Shown here piece after piece: positions 1-10,171 of a stretch of DNA of 64,000 nucleotides. This stretch comes from Cellulomonas iranensis NBRC 101100 = JCM 18110 (lineage in GTDB: Bacteria > Actinomycetota > Actinomycetes > Actinomycetales > Cellulomonadaceae). The translations under genes were made by a program, and so were the position numbers. Location of the stretch: the NCBI RefSeq assembly GCF_001552375.1, contig NZ_BCRB01000010.1, positions 1 through 64,000 on the forward strand, given 5' to 3'. Below the pieces are notes generated by a model. It was not told the DNA's origin. It did not search any database and was given only the letters and a program-made list of their open reading frames with translations. Position 1 is the stretch's first letter. The number at the start of each line of letters is the position of its first letter.

Positions 1-101
1 TGTGCCCTGGGCGAACACCGCGGGGCCCTGCCAGGTCCACCGTGTACTTTCAAGGCAGAGTCCCCGCGAGCGGAGGTTGAGGGGCCCGGCCCCGATCGCC
101 C

Positions 102-2153
102 ATGAACGTCAAGCGTCTCTTCCGCGGCCCCTTCATCTGGGTCGCCCTGGCCGTCCTGCTGTCCCTGGCCGCCTTCAGCATGCTGCAGATGCCCACGCAG
201 CGGCAGATCGACACGTCCACGGGCCTCGAGCTCCTCAAGGACGGCAAGGTCGACCAGGTCCTCGTCACCGAGGGCACGCAGCGCGTGGACCTCACGCTCG
301 CGGAGCCGTACGACCCGGACCCCGACCAGGACGGCGACCTCGGCACGCAGGTCTACTTCTTCTACGTCACGCCGCAGGGCGACCAGGTGGTCGACGCGAT
401 CACGCAGGCCGACCCCAAGGACGGCTTCACGTCGAAGGTCCCGCAGCCGTCGTGGTGGGGCAGCCTGCTGACGCTCGTGCTGCCGTTCATCATCATCCTG
501 GGCCTGTTCTGGTTCCTGATGTCGAACGCGCAGGGCGGCGGCTCGCGCGTCATGAGCTTCGGCAAGTCCAAGGCCAAGCTCGTGAGCAAGGAGTCGCCCA
601 AGGTCACGTTCGCCGACGTCGCGGGCGTCGACGAGGCGGTCGAGGAGCTGCAGGAGATCAAGGAGTTCCTCGCCGAGCCCGCGAAGTTCCAGGCCGTCGG
701 CGCCAAGATCCCCAAGGGCGTGCTGCTGTACGGCCCGCCCGGGACCGGCAAGACCCTGCTGGCGCGCGCCGTGGCGGGCGAGGCGGGCGTGCCGTTCTAC
801 TCGATCTCCGGCTCGGACTTCGTCGAGATGTTCGTGGGTGTCGGTGCGAGCCGTGTCCGTGACCTGTTCCAGCAGGCCAAGGAGAACAGCCCCGCGATCA
901 TCTTCGTCGACGAGATCGACGCGGTCGGCCGGCACCGTGGCGCGGGCCTCGGCGGCGGGCACGACGAGCGCGAGCAGACGCTCAACCAGATGCTCGTCGA
1001 GATGGACGGGTTCGACGTCAAGACGAACGTCATCCTCATCGCGGCCACCAACCGCCCCGACATCCTCGACCCCGCGCTGCTGCGCCCGGGCCGCTTCGAC
1101 CGCCAGGTCGCGGTCGAGCCGCCCGACCTCAAGGGTCGCGAGCGGATCCTCACGGTGCACGCGCAGGGCAAGCCCATGGCGCCGGCCGTCGACCTCGCGC
1201 TCGTCGCGCGGCGCACGCCGGGCTTCAGCGGCGCCGACCTCGCCAACGTGCTCAACGAGGCCGCGCTGCTCACCGCGCGCCGCGGTGCGCAGGTCATCGA
1301 CGACGCCGCGCTCGACGAGGCGATCGACCGCGTGATCGCGGGGCCGCAGAAGCGCACGCGCGTCATGAACGTCAAGGAGCTCAAGATCACGGCGTACCAC
1401 GAGGGCGGCCACGCCCTGGTGGCGGCCGCGCTGCGGTACACCGACCCGGTGACCAAGGTGACGATCCTGCCGCGCGGTCGCGCGCTGGGCTACACGATGG
1501 TCATGCCGCAGGAGGACAAGTACTCCACGACGCGCAACGAGCTGCTCGACCAGCTCGCGTACGCGATGGGCGGCCGCGTCGCCGAGGAGCTCGTGTTCCA
1601 CGACCCGACCACGGGCGCGAGCAACGACATCGAGAAGGCCACGTCGACCGCGCGCAAGATGGTCACGCAGTTCGGCATGAGCGCCCGGCTCGGTGCGATC
1701 AAGCTCGGCCAGGAGTCCTCCGAGGTCTTCCTCGGCCGCGACGTCGGCCACCAGCGCGACTACTCCGAGGAGATCGCCGGCGCGATCGACGTCGAGGTCC
1801 GCGCGCTCATCGAGCACGCGCACGACGAGGCCCGCGAGATCCTCGTCGAGTACCGCGACGTGCTGGACGCGCTGGTCCTCGAGCTGCTCGAGAAGGAGAC
1901 GCTCAACCAGGAGCAGCTCGCCGCGATCTTCGCGCCGATCACCAAGCGCCCCCCGCGCGACGTGTGGCTCTCGGGCGACGAGCGTGCGGTCTCCGACCGC
2001 GGGCCCGTCATGACGCCCGCCGAGCTGGCCGCGCAGAACGGGCACCCCGTGGTCCCGCAGGACGAGGCCGCGGCGGCGAACGCCGAGCACCCGGCGACCG
2101 CGGTCGTCGAGCTGCCCCCGGCGGGCACCCCCGACGCCGACGGGCCGCGCTGA
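102..2153 (+). CDS. ftsH: ATP-dependent zinc metalloprotease FtsH
   Basis: Membrane-anchored AAA+ protease that degrades misfolded membrane proteins and selected cytosolic regulators. The 683-residue product has a TM segment near residues 11-28, an extracytoplasmic domain, a second TM near 121-144, Walker A GPPGTGKT at 211-218, Walker B around D270 (FVDEID), and the zinc motif HEGGH at 433-437 with a likely third ligand at D509. HEGGH rather than HEAGH is the usual actinobacterial form. The Pro/Ala-rich tail beyond about residue 620 is poorly conserved in the family. ATG is chosen because it begins the basic-plus-TM N-terminus; no good ribosome binding site is seen. It is followed one base later by folE, so the two are probably co-transcribed. 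Confidence 0.97.
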   Translation: MNVKRLFRGPFIWVALAVLLSLAAFSMLQMPTQRQIDTSTGLELLKDGKVDQVLVTEGTQRVDLTLAEPYDPDPDQDGDLGTQVYFFYVTPQGDQVVDAITQADPKDGFTSKVPQPSWWGSLLTLVLPFIIILGLFWFLMSNAQGGGSRVMSFGKSKAKLVSKESPKVTFADVAGVDEAVEELQEIKEFLAEPAKFQAVGAKIPKGVLLYGPPGTGKTLLARAVAGEAGVPFYSISGSDFVEMFVGVGASRVRDLFQQAKENSPAIIFVDEIDAVGRHRGAGLGGGHDEREQTLNQMLVEMDGFDVKTNVILIAATNRPDILDPALLRPGRFDRQVAVEPPDLKGRERILTVHAQGKPMAPAVDLALVARRTPGFSGADLANVLNEAALLTARRGAQVIDDAALDEAIDRVIAGPQKRTRVMNVKELKITAYHEGGHALVAAALRYTDPVTKVTILPRGRALGYTMVMPQEDKYSTTRNELLDQLAYAMGGRVAEELVFHDPTTGASNDIEKATSTARKMVTQFGMSARLGAIKLGQESSEVFLGRDVGHQRDYSEEIAGAIDVEVRALIEHAHDEAREILVEYRDVLDALVLELLEKETLNQEQLAAIFAPITKRPPRDVWLSGDERAVSDRGPVMTPAELAAQNGHPVVPQDEAAAANAEHPATAVVELPPAGTPDADGPR

Positions 2154-2154
2154 C

Positions 2155-2808
2155 GTGGCCGCCACCGACGTCACGGGCACGCCGGGCGACGACGGCTCGG
2201 TCATCTCCCGCACGCACGACGCGGGCGGCCGTGCGGTCGCGCCGTTCGACGAGGAGCGTGCTGCGCGTGCCGTGCGCGAGCTGCTGCTCGCGGTCGGCGA
2301 GGACCCCGACCGCGAGGGTCTGCAGGAGACGCCGGCGCGCGTCGCCCGGGCCTACCGCGAGATCTTCGCGGGTCTCACGATGGACGCGCGCGACGTGCTG
2401 ACCACCACGTTCGACCTCGGCCACGAGGAGATGGTGCTGGTCAAGGACATCGAGGTGTACTCGACCTGCGAGCACCACCTCGTGCCGTTCCACGGCGTCG
2501 CGCACGTCGGGTACATCCCCGGCGCCGACGGCCGCATCACGGGGCTGTCGAAGCTCGCGCGCCTGGTCGACGTGTACGCGCGCCGGCCCCAGGTGCAGGA
2601 GCGCCTGACCTCGCAGGTCGCCGACGCGCTCGTCGAGGTGCTCAACCCCAAGGGCGTGCTGGTCGTCCTCGAGTGCGAGCACCTGTGCATGTCGATGCGC
2701 GGCGTGCGCAAGCCCGGCTCGCGGACCGTCACGTCGGCCGTGCGCGGCCAGATGCGCGACGTCGCGACCCGCGCCGAGGCCATGAGCCTGCTGGCCGGCC
2801 GGCACTGA
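2155..2808 (+). CDS. folE: GTP cyclohydrolase I
   Basis: Converts GTP to 7,8-dihydroneopterin triphosphate, the first step of tetrahydrofolate synthesis, in the cytosol. The 217-residue product carries the zinc and active-site signatures CEHHLVPF (C105 onward) and ECEHLCM (C174). About 30 N-terminal residues are variable and low complexity. The GTG start lies one base after the ftsH stop, implying coupling. The following genes folP and folB-folK continue the folate pathway. Confidence 0.97.
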   Translation: MAATDVTGTPGDDGSVISRTHDAGGRAVAPFDEERAARAVRELLLAVGEDPDREGLQETPARVARAYREIFAGLTMDARDVLTTTFDLGHEEMVLVKDIEVYSTCEHHLVPFHGVAHVGYIPGADGRITGLSKLARLVDVYARRPQVQERLTSQVADALVEVLNPKGVLVVLECEHLCMSMRGVRKPGSRTVTSAVRGQMRDVATRAEAMSLLAGRH

Positions 2809-2881
2809 CGGACCCGGCCGTGCCACCGCGTCGGGCTGCGGCGCGCGGACCCGCACGGTCCCGCGCACCGCGACGAGCGCC

Positions 2882-2887
2882 TAGGCT
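2882..2887 (+). promoter_or_regulatory. folP leaderless promoter -10 (TAGGCT)
   Basis: The hexamer TAGGCT ends 6 nt before the folP GTG, so the transcript would begin at or next to the start codon. No ribosome binding site is visible. Confidence 0.55.
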
Positions 2888-2893
2888 CGCACC

Positions 2894-3847
2894 GTGACCG
2901 ACCACGGCTCCCTCCTCCGTGGCCCGTCGGGGCTGCTCGACGCGCACGAGCGCCTCGGGCGCGCCCTCGTCATGGGCGTCGTCAACGTGACCCCCGACTC
3001 GTTCTCCGACGGCGGTCGCTGGTACGGCGTCGACGCCGCGGTGGAGCGCGGCCACGCGCTGCTCGCGCAGGGCGCCGACCTGCTCGACGTCGGCGGCGAG
3101 TCCACGCGGCCCGACGCGGCGCGCGTGCCGGTCGACGAGGAGCTCGCGCGCGTGCTGCCGGTGGTCGAGCGCCTCGCGGCGGCCGGTGCGGTCGTGAGCG
3201 TCGACACCACGCGGGCCGAGGTCGCGCGCGCGGCCGTCGAGCGTGGCGCCGTGCTCGTCAACGACGTGTCCGGCGGCCTGGCCGACCCCGACATGCCGCA
3301 CCTGGTCGCGCGCACGGGCGTCGCCTACGTCGCGATGCACTGGCGCGGCCACGCCGACGTGATGGACGACCACGACGTGTACGACGACGTCGTCGTGGAC
3401 GTGCGGGCCGAGCTGCGCGAGCGGGTCGCCGCGCTGCGGGCGGCGGGTGTCGATGACGCGCAGGTCGTGCTCGACCCGGGGCTGGGGTTCGCCAAGGCGG
3501 GTGCGAGCAACTGGCCCCTGCTCGCGCACCTGCCCGAGCTCGTCGCCGAAGGGTTCCCGGTGCTGGTCGGGGCGTCGCGCAAGCGGTTCCTCGGGCACCT
3601 GCTCGCGGGCGCCGACGGCGTCCCCGTGCCGCCGACGCAGCGGGACGACGCGACGGCGGCGATCAGCGCGCTCGCGGCGGCGGACGGGGTGTGGGCGGTG
3701 CGCGTCCACGAGGTCGCGGCGTCGGCCGCGGCGGTGCGCGTCGCGGCCCGCTGGCGCGCGGCACGCGACGGCACGGCAGGCTGGGCGACGACGGGCACGA
3801 CGGCACGGTCCGCGACGGGGCGGGCCGCACGGGAGGGAGCACGGTGA
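2894..3847 (+). CDS. folP: Dihydropteroate synthase
   Basis: Condenses p-aminobenzoate with hydroxymethyl-dihydropterin diphosphate to dihydropteroate; the sulfonamide target. The 317-residue TIM-barrel protein shows VMGVVNVTPDSFSDGG, the pterin loop DVGGESTRPDA, LDPGLGFAK and the diphosphate loop GASRKRFLG. The C-terminal 35 residues are Ala/Arg/Gly rich and not typical of the fold. The GTG start follows a TAGGCT -10 by 6 nt. The stop overlaps the next start as GTGA, coupling it to folB-folK. Confidence 0.96.
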   Translation: MTDHGSLLRGPSGLLDAHERLGRALVMGVVNVTPDSFSDGGRWYGVDAAVERGHALLAQGADLLDVGGESTRPDAARVPVDEELARVLPVVERLAAAGAVVSVDTTRAEVARAAVERGAVLVNDVSGGLADPDMPHLVARTGVAYVAMHWRGHADVMDDHDVYDDVVVDVRAELRERVAALRAAGVDDAQVVLDPGLGFAKAGASNWPLLAHLPELVAEGFPVLVGASRKRFLGHLLAGADGVPVPPTQRDDATAAISALAAADGVWAVRVHEVAASAAAVRVAARWRAARDGTAGWATTGTTARSATGRAAREGAR

Positions 3848-5499
3848 GCGGTCAGGACGACGTGCACGACGACGGCGGGCGCCGGCTGGACCAGGTCCGG
3901 CTGTCGGGCATCAGCGCGACGGGGTACCACGGCGTGTTCGCGCACGAGCGGCGCGAGGGGCAGACGTTCGTCGCGGACGTCGTCGTGCACCTCGACACGC
4001 GCCGCGCGGCGGCGGGCGACGACCTCGCGCACACCGTCGACTACGGCGAGGTCGCGCAGCTCGTGGCCGCGGTCCTCTCGGGCGAGCCCGCGGACCTCAT
4101 CGAGACGGTCGCGGAGCGGATCGCCGCGACGGTGCTGGCGCGTCCGCACGTGCAGGCCGTGGACGTGGCCCTGCACAAGCCGCAGGCGCCGATCACCGTG
4201 CCGTTCGGGGACGTGGTCGTCTCGATCCGGCGCGACCGCACGAAGCTGCCGGCCGCCGAGCCGTACCGCCCGCCGACGGGTGCCGTGCGACGCGACCCCG
4301 AGCCCGACGTGCGCCCGCGGACCGCGCCGCTGCCCGTGACCGGGCCGACGCACGCGGCCTCGGCGCCCGTGGTCGCCGCCGCTCCGGGGTCCGCGCGGGC
4401 TGATGCCGACACCGGCCCCGACGGCGTGGGCGCGGTCGTCGTGCCGGCGCCGTCGGGTGCGGTGCCGACCGGTGTGCTGCCGGCGGTGGCCGCGGCCACC
4501 GCGCTCGCCGCGGCCGCGCCCGGCCCCGTCCCGCCGCCCGTCGTCACGGGCCCCACGGGGCCGGTCCCGGGCACGTTCGGCGCGGGCCCCTCGGAGCCGG
4601 TCCCGTCGCCCGCGACCGCGCCGCGCGCCCACCTCGACGCCGACGACGACGGCCCCGCCACGCAGCTCATGGCCCCGGTCGACCTCCCGGACCACGACGC
4701 GCAGCCGTTCGACGCCCCGGAGCACGACGCGTCCGCGTACGCCGAGCCCGCGTACGTCGAGCCCCGGTACGCCGAGCCCGCGTCCGACCAGCCCGCGTAC
4801 GACGTGCCGGCGCACGAGACCCCCGCGGCACCGCCGCTCGACGGCCCCGCCACGCAGCTCATGGCGCCCGTGGCCGACGTCGTCGAGGGCGAGCTGGTCC
4901 TCGACGCGCTCGACGAGCCCCCGGCGGCGCCGGTGCGCGCGGTGCTCGCGCTCGGTGCCAACCTCGGCCCGGCGCAGGAGACGCTGCGTCAGGCGGTCGC
5001 CGACCTCGCGTCGGTGCCCGGCATCGAGGTGGTCGCGGTGTCGCCGCTCGCGCGGACGGCCGCGATCGGCCCCGAGCAGCCGGACTACCTCAACGCCGTG
5101 CTGGTGGTGCGCACGACGCTCGCGCCGCGGGACCTGCTGCGCGCGGTGCACGCGGTCGAGCAGCACCACGGGCGCGAGCGCCTCGAGCGCTGGGGTCCGC
5201 GCACGCTCGACGTCGACATCGTGGTGTACGGCGACACGCTCGCCGTGACGGACGACCTCGAGCTGCCGCACCCGCGCGCGCACCAGCGCGCGTTCGTGCT
5301 GGAGCCGTGGGCGCAGGTCGAGCCCGACGCGGTGCTCCCCGGTCTCGGGGGCGGGCCCGTCGCGCAGCTCGCGGCGACCGCGCCGGACCGTGACGGGGTG
5401 CGCTGGATGGCGCTCGACTGGCTCACGGCGCCCGTGCCGGCCGCCAGCCCCGAGCCCGACGGCGACGGCGCGGGGCCGGGGGAGGCGCGGCTGCCGTGA
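3844..5499 (+). CDS. folK: FolB-FolK fusion: dihydroneopterin aldolase / HPPK
   Basis: Bifunctional folate enzyme of 551 residues. The aldolase domain (residues ~15-135; VRLSGISATGYHGVFAHER, VDYGEVAQLV, HKPQAPI) makes 6-hydroxymethyl-dihydropterin; the pyrophosphokinase domain (~365-530; LALGANLG, YLNAVLVV, RWGPRTLDVDIV, HPRAHQRAFVLEP) activates it for FolP. They are joined by a ~230-residue Pro/Ala/Asp-rich linker containing the decapeptide GPATQLMAPV twice (270-279, 334-343) and YAEPAYVEPRYAEPA-type repeats. GTG 3844 is chosen because it overlaps the folP stop (GTGA) and directly precedes conserved FolB sequence; a longer upstream reading is a folP shadow. In most actinobacteria folB and folK are separate genes. 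Confidence 0.93.
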   Translation: MSGQDDVHDDGGRRLDQVRLSGISATGYHGVFAHERREGQTFVADVVVHLDTRRAAAGDDLAHTVDYGEVAQLVAAVLSGEPADLIETVAERIAATVLARPHVQAVDVALHKPQAPITVPFGDVVVSIRRDRTKLPAAEPYRPPTGAVRRDPEPDVRPRTAPLPVTGPTHAASAPVVAAAPGSARADADTGPDGVGAVVVPAPSGAVPTGVLPAVAAATALAAAAPGPVPPPVVTGPTGPVPGTFGAGPSEPVPSPATAPRAHLDADDDGPATQLMAPVDLPDHDAQPFDAPEHDASAYAEPAYVEPRYAEPASDQPAYDVPAHETPAAPPLDGPATQLMAPVADVVEGELVLDALDEPPAAPVRAVLALGANLGPAQETLRQAVADLASVPGIEVVAVSPLARTAAIGPEQPDYLNAVLVVRTTLAPRDLLRAVHAVEQHHGRERLERWGPRTLDVDIVVYGDTLAVTDDLELPHPRAHQRAFVLEPWAQVEPDAVLPGLGGGPVAQLAATAPDRDGVRWMALDWLTAPVPAASPEPDGDGAGPGEARLP

Positions 5500-5984
5500 G
5501 CGCGACCCGTCGCGGCACGCTGGTCCTGCTGGCCACGGGCGTCGCCGCGGTCACGTGGTGGGCCATGCGGATGCTCGTGGGCCGCGGGGCCGCGACGCCG
5601 CCCGAGGTGCCGTGGCTCGTGATCGCGGTCGAGCTGGTGATCGCGGGCGTCGTGCTGTCGATGGGCTGGGCCGTGCGGCAGTTCCAGCAGGGCAGGCGCC
5701 CCGACCTCAACCCGCTGCGCGCCGCCCGGACCGTCGTCCTCGCGAAGGCGGCGTGCTACACGGGTGCGCTGCTGACCGGGTGGTACGGCGGCCAGGCGCT
5801 CTCGCTGCTCACCGACGCGGACGTCCCGGGCAACCCGGCGCGGGCCGGCGCGGCCGGTCTCGCGGTGCTCGGCGCGGTTGCGCTCGCGGTCGCGGGCCTG
5901 GTCGTCGAGCACTGGTGCCGCATCCCCCCGCCGGACGCGGACGCGCCGACGCTGACGCGCGACCCGGACCCGACGGCGGGCTGA
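5496..5984 (+). CDS. DUF3180 membrane protein
   Basis: A 162-residue integral membrane protein with about four hydrophobic segments, one beginning within the first 20 residues (TLVLLATGVAAVTWWAM). It matches the DUF3180 family, whose gene follows folK in many actinobacteria; function unknown. The GTG start overlaps the folK stop by 4 bases. The C-terminal tail is Asp/Pro rich and probably cytoplasmic. Confidence 0.85.
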   Translation: MSATRRGTLVLLATGVAAVTWWAMRMLVGRGAATPPEVPWLVIAVELVIAGVVLSMGWAVRQFQQGRRPDLNPLRAARTVVLAKAACYTGALLTGWYGGQALSLLTDADVPGNPARAGAAGLAVLGAVALAVAGLVVEHWCRIPPPDADAPTLTRDPDPTAG

Positions 5985-6009
5985 GGTCACGGCCGCGCGG
6001 TCGTGACCT
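5984..6009 (+). terminator. Hairpin after DUF3180 gene
   Basis: Inverted repeat AGGTCACG / CGTGACCT (8-bp arms, 10-nt loop) right after the DUF3180 stop, before the PH-domain gene. There is no T-run, so it may attenuate rather than terminate. Confidence 0.4.
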
Positions 6010-6040
6010 GCGAGGCACCCCGGTGCGGGAGGATGGGGGC

Positions 6041-6559
6041 ATGACCACTGCCGCCGCGGCCCCCGGGCCGTCCGCCGCCGACCCGTTCGACCTGCACGAC
6101 GTCGCCTGGACGCCGGTGTCGCCCCGGCTGGCGGGCGCGCGCCTGCTCGTGCTCGCGGTGTGGGCCGTGGTGCTGCTCGTGCCGACGTCGGTGCTGGCCG
6201 CGGCCCTGGGGATCGCGTGGCTGTGGGCCGTGCCGGGCGTGCTCGCGGCGCTCCTGCTGTGGGGTGCGCTCGTCGTGCACCGGCAGGTGCGCGCGCTGCG
6301 CTACGCCGAGCGCGACGACGACCTTCTGATCCGCCGCGGCATCATGTTCCGCGAGCTCGTCGTCGTGCCCTACGGGCGCATGCAGTACGTCGACGTGAGC
6401 TCCGGCCCGCTCGCCCGTCGCTTCGACATCGCGACCGTGCAGCTGCACACCGCGGCGCCGGGCACGGACGCGACGATCCCGGGCCTGCCGCCGGCCGAGG
6501 CCGCGCGCCTGCGCGACCGTCTCGCGTCGCGCGGCGAGTCGCGTCTGGCCGGCCTGTGA
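6041..6559 (+). CDS. PH domain-containing membrane protein (bPH_2, YdbS-like)
   Basis: 172 residues: a cytosolic N-terminus, two adjacent TM helices (~30-75) and a bacterial PH domain (bPH_2, formerly DUF304) with the typical GIMFRELVVVPYGRMQYV strand-turn-strand signature. Such YdbS-like proteins are paired with a larger YdbT-like partner, as here; the role is unproven, with membrane or envelope stress suggested for Bacillus homologues. The ATG follows GGGAGGATGG. The stop overlaps the partner's GTG start by 4 bases. Confidence 0.85.
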   Translation: MTTAAAAPGPSAADPFDLHDVAWTPVSPRLAGARLLVLAVWAVVLLVPTSVLAAALGIAWLWAVPGVLAALLLWGALVVHRQVRALRYAERDDDLLIRRGIMFRELVVVPYGRMQYVDVSSGPLARRFDIATVQLHTAAPGTDATIPGLPPAEAARLRDRLASRGESRLAGL

Positions 6560-8163
6560 GCACCTCGCTGCACCCCGTCCCCGAGTCGGCGGGCGAGGAG
6601 GGCTACGACTGGCGCCGGCTGCACCCGGTGACGCCCGCGCTGCGCGGCTGGAAGGTCGTCGCGGCGTTCGTCGCCGTCATCGGGTTCCAGATGTCCGACA
6701 CGCTGCGGCAGATCATGGACGCGCTCGGCCCCGGGCGCGCGTGGCTCGTGGTGCTGGGCGTGGTGCTGCTGGTCGGGGTCGTGGGCTTCGTGTACTCGGC
6801 GCTCGCGTGGCGCGTCATGCGCTACGCCGTGACGGACGAGGCCGTGCACCTGCGCACGGGGCTGCTGTTCCGCCAGCAGCGGCAGGCGCGGCTCGACCGG
6901 CTGCAGGCCGTCGACGTCGTGCAGCCGCTGCTCGCGCGCCTGCTGGGGCTCGCGCAGCTCAACCTCGAGGTCGCGGGCGGCAGCGGCTCCGCGGTGCAGC
7001 TCGCGTTCCTGCGCGAGTCGGAGGCGACGGCCCTGCGCGCGCAGATCCTCGCGCTCGCGGCGGGGCTGGGCCCGCGCGGTGCCACGCCGCAGCCCGCGGC
7101 CGGCGCGGTCCCGCAGGGCGCGGTCCCGGCCGGTGCACCCGTCGCCGACGGCGCCCCGGCCGGTGCCGCCGCGTTCGAGGCCGCGCCCGAGCGGCAGGTG
7201 TACGAGCTGCCGATGGGCCGGCTCGTGCACTCGATCGTGCGGTCGGTGCCGCCGTGGCTCGTCGTCGTCGCGCTGGTCGGCGGTCTCGTCGTGGGCGTCG
7301 TGACCCACGACCTCGGGGGCCTGCTCGTCGGCGTCCCCGCCCTGCTGGGCGTCGGCGGGTACGTGTGGAACCGGCTCAACACGGGCGCGACGTTCCGTGC
7401 GGCGGCGTCGCCCGACGGCATCCGGCTGCGACACGGCCTCACGGAGACCCGCGCGCAGACCGTGCCGCCGGGACGTGTGCAGGCGGTGCGGCTCACGCAG
7501 GGTCCGCTGTGGCGCGGGCCCGACTGGTGGAAGGTCGAGATCAACGTCGCGGGGTACGGGCCGGAGGCCACGACCGAGTCCGTGCTGCACCCGGTCGCGA
7601 CGCGCGCCGAGGCGGCCGTCGCGCTGTGGCTCGTGCTGCCCGACCTGGGTGTCGACGACCCGCTGGGCACGCTCGACGCGGCGTTCCGCGGCGTCGACGA
7701 CGCGGGCGGCTTCACGCCCGCGCCGCGGCGCGCGCGGTGGGTGGACCCGCTGAGCCGCCGCCGGCACGGCGTGCTCGTGACCCGGACGGCGCTGATCATG
7801 CGCTCGGGGCGCTGGTGGCGCACGGTCGTCGTGGTGCCGCACGAGCGCACGCAGAGCCTCGCCCTGGAGCAGGGGCCGGTGCAGCGTCGGCTGCGCGTGG
7901 CGACGTTCGTCGCGCACTCGACGCCCGGCCCGATCTCGCCGCGCGTCGAGCACCTCGACGAGCACGTCGCGGCGGCGCTGCTCGAGCAGCAGGCGCGTCG
8001 TGCCCGCGAGGCGCGGGCCGTGGCCGGGCCGGAGCTGTGGATGCGGACCGCGTCGGCGGACCTCGGCGGCGCGGGGCAGGTCGTGGGCGCCGAGCCGCCG
8101 CGCCCGGTCGCCGACCCGGTCGCCGCCCCTGCCGAGCCCGCGTCGCCGGACCCGCGGCCGTGA
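6556..8163 (+). CDS. PH domain-containing membrane protein (YdbT-like, multiple bPH_2)
   Basis: 535 residues with bPH_2 repeats separated by pairs of TM helices: the first repeat around [20 protein letters not shown], the second around [20 protein letters not shown], the third around [21 protein letters not shown] low-complexity Ala/Gly/Pro stretch lies between the first and second modules. This is the YdbT architecture, and it is translationally coupled (GTGA overlap) to the smaller PH protein upstream and to the Rossmann protein downstream. Function is not established; membrane scaffolding is an inference. Confidence 0.85.
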   Translation: MSTSLHPVPESAGEEGYDWRRLHPVTPALRGWKVVAAFVAVIGFQMSDTLRQIMDALGPGRAWLVVLGVVLLVGVVGFVYSALAWRVMRYAVTDEAVHLRTGLLFRQQRQARLDRLQAVDVVQPLLARLLGLAQLNLEVAGGSGSAVQLAFLRESEATALRAQILALAAGLGPRGATPQPAAGAVPQGAVPAGAPVADGAPAGAAAFEAAPERQVYELPMGRLVHSIVRSVPPWLVVVALVGGLVVGVVTHDLGGLLVGVPALLGVGGYVWNRLNTGATFRAAASPDGIRLRHGLTETRAQTVPPGRVQAVRLTQGPLWRGPDWWKVEINVAGYGPEATTESVLHPVATRAEAAVALWLVLPDLGVDDPLGTLDAAFRGVDDAGGFTPAPRRARWVDPLSRRRHGVLVTRTALIMRSGRWWRTVVVVPHERTQSLALEQGPVQRRLRVATFVAHSTPGPISPRVEHLDEHVAAALLEQQARRAREARAVAGPELWMRTASADLGGAGQVVGAEPPRPVADPVAAPAEPASPDPRP

Positions 8164-9215
8164 GCGCCGACCCCGCGTCGCGGCCCGGGCGCCTCGGCGT
8201 CGGCGTCGTCGGGGCCGGCCGCGTGGGGGCCGTGCTCGGCAGCGCGCTGCGCGCCGCGGGGCACCCCGTGGTCGGCGTCTCGGCGGTGTCGGAGGCGTCG
8301 CGCGAGCGTGCGGCCGCGCTGCTGCCCGGCGTGCCGGTGCTGGACGTGCCGGAGGTCGTGCGGCGCTCCGAGCTCGTGCTGCTCGCGGTGCCCGACGACG
8401 CGCTCGCGCCGCTCGTGCGCGGGCTCGCCGGCACGGGCGCGTGGCAGGCCGGTCAGATCGTGGCGCACACGTCGGGCCGGTTCGGCGTCGACGTGCTCGG
8501 GCCCGCGCGCGCCGCGGGCGTGATCCCGCTCGCGCTGCACCCGGCGATGACGTTCACGGGCACCTCGCTGGACCTCTCGCGGCTCGTCGGCTGCACGTTC
8601 GCGGTGACCGCGCCGGCGCCGGTGCTGCCGATCGGGCAGGCGCTGGTCGTCGAGGTCGGCGGCGAGCCCGTCGTCGTCGCCGAGGACGCGCGGCCGCTCT
8701 ACCACGCGGCCCTCGCGCACGGCGCGAACCACCTGGTGGTGCTGGTCGCGCAGGCCGCGCAGGCGCTGCGGGAGGCGGGCGTCGCCGAGCCGGGGCGCGC
8801 GCTGCGCCCGCTGCTCGACGCGGCACTGGACGGTGCGCTGCGCGCCGAGGACGCGTCCGGCGACGGCGGTCCGGGCGCGATCGCCGCGCTCACGGGGCCC
8901 GTGCGGCGCGGCGACGCGGGCACGGTCGCCGACCACGTCGCGGTGCTGTCGGCGCTCGGGACCTCCAGCGGGGCGGTCGACGTGCCGGCGGGGTACGGTG
9001 CTCTGGCCCGCGCGGCCGCGGCCCGCGCGCTCGGTGCGGGGCTCGTCGGCCCCGACGCGGCGCAGGCGGTGCTCGACGCGCTCGCGGGCATCATCGGCGC
9101 CCCGGCCGCGTTGCACGAGGGGGACGAGCGGCCCGGCGAGGGCCCCGACGGCCCGCCGGGCACCGGCCCGGCCCCGCAGGACGACGGCGGCACCCCGCCG
9201 CAGGAGGACGCATGA
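8160..9215 (+). CDS. Rossmann-like / DUF2520 domain protein
   Basis: 351 residues. An N-terminal NAD(P)-binding Rossmann motif ([17 protein letters not shown], residues ~14-30) is followed by a DUF2520 C-terminal domain ([24 protein letters not shown]). It resembles ketopantoate-reductase-like dehydrogenases, and its homologue sits directly before panC in M. tuberculosis and Streptomyces. A role linked to pantothenate is suggested by context only. The last ~30 residues are low complexity. Both ends overlap neighbours by 4 bases. Confidence 0.85.
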   Translation: MSADPASRPGRLGVGVVGAGRVGAVLGSALRAAGHPVVGVSAVSEASRERAAALLPGVPVLDVPEVVRRSELVLLAVPDDALAPLVRGLAGTGAWQAGQIVAHTSGRFGVDVLGPARAAGVIPLALHPAMTFTGTSLDLSRLVGCTFAVTAPAPVLPIGQALVVEVGGEPVVVAEDARPLYHAALAHGANHLVVLVAQAAQALREAGVAEPGRALRPLLDAALDGALRAEDASGDGGPGAIAALTGPVRRGDAGTVADHVAVLSALGTSSGAVDVPAGYGALARAAAARALGAGLVGPDAAQAVLDALAGIIGAPAALHEGDERPGEGPDGPPGTGPAPQDDGGTPPQEDA

Positions 9216-10171
9216 CCACGACCCACCCGGCGCTCGTGCGCGACCGCGCGGCACTGGCCGCCGCGCTCGCCGCGCAGGACGCCGCGCCCCGGCCGGACGG
9301 TGCTGCGGCCCGTCCGTACCGGCGTGCGGTCGTCATGACCATGGGTGCGCTGCACGCGGGGCACCTCGCGCTGGTGGAGCGTGCGCGCGAGCTCGCCGAC
9401 GCGGTCGTCGTGACGATCTTCGTGAACCCGCTGCAGTTCGGCCCGACCGAGGACCTCGCGCGGTACCCGCGCGACCTCGAGGGGGACGTCGCGCTGCTCA
9501 CCGGGCCGGGGCTGCTGCGCGCGCAGGACGTGGTGTTCGCGCCGACCGTCGACGTCGTCTACCCGGACGGCGACCCGACGGTCCGCGTGGTCGCGGGCGG
9601 CCTCGGCGACGTGCTCGAGGGGGCCTCGCGCCCCGGGCACCTCGACGGCGTGCTCACGGTCGTCCTCAAGCTCCTGCACCTCACGCGCCCCGACGTCGCG
9701 GTGTTCGGTCAGAAGGACGCGCAGCAGCTCGCGGCGGTGCGGCGCATGGTGCACGACCTCGACGTGCCGGTGGACGTCGTCGCGCAGCCGACCGTGCGCG
9801 AGGCCGGCGGGCTCGCGCGCTCGAGCCGCAACGCGTACCTCACCGCGGACGAGCGTGGACGCGCGCTCGCGCTGTCGGCCGCGCTCGCGGCCGGGACGCG
9901 TGCCGCGCAGGACGGTGCCGGGCCCGACGCGGTCCTCGCGGCCGCGTGCGCCGTGCTCGACGAGCACCTGACCACCGGCGACGCGGTGGACTACGTCGCG
10001 CTCGTCGACGCCGCGACGTTCACGCCCGCGGGCCCGGCCACGACGGACGCGCTGCTGCTGCTCGCGGTCCGCGTGGGCGCGACCCGCCTGATCGACAACG
10101 CCCCGCTCGCGCTGCGGGGGGCACCCGTGGGTGCCCCGGCCGCGGGCCGCACGCACGGAGGTGCCGCGTGA
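9212..10171 (+). CDS. panC: Pantothenate synthetase
   Basis: ATP-dependent ligase joining pantoate and beta-alanine to pantothenate. The 319-residue product has the nucleotidyltransferase motif [43 protein letters not shown] and SSRNAYL. The ATG overlaps the previous stop (ATGA), and the stop overlaps panD, which supplies beta-alanine. The C-terminal ~20 residues are Ala/Gly rich. Confidence 0.96.
   Translation: MTTTHPALVRDRAALAAALAAQDAAPRPDGAAARPYRRAVVMTMGALHAGHLALVERARELADAVVVTIFVNPLQFGPTEDLARYPRDLEGDVALLTGPGLLRAQDVVFAPTVDVVYPDGDPTVRVVAGGLGDVLEGASRPGHLDGVLTVVLKLLHLTRPDVAVFGQKDAQQLAAVRRMVHDLDVPVDVVAQPTVREAGGLARSSRNAYLTADERGRALALSAALAAGTRAAQDGAGPDAVLAAACAVLDEHLTTGDAVDYVALVDAATFTPAGPATTDALLLLAVRVGATRLIDNAPLALRGAPVGAPAAGRTHGGAA

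Noticed and set aside
1-101. Part of an upstream gene before ftsH
   Set aside because: Too short and without recognisable coding motif; only TACTTT (45-50) as possible -10 and a GC hairpin are seen.
3691-3843. Upstream in-frame extension of the FolB-FolK gene
   Set aside because: Arg/Gly-rich translation in the folP frame shadow; GTGA overlap start at 3844 is far better.
3325-5283. 652-residue minus-strand open frame over folP and folBK
   Set aside because: GC-skew shadow; the sense genes have clear enzyme motifs.
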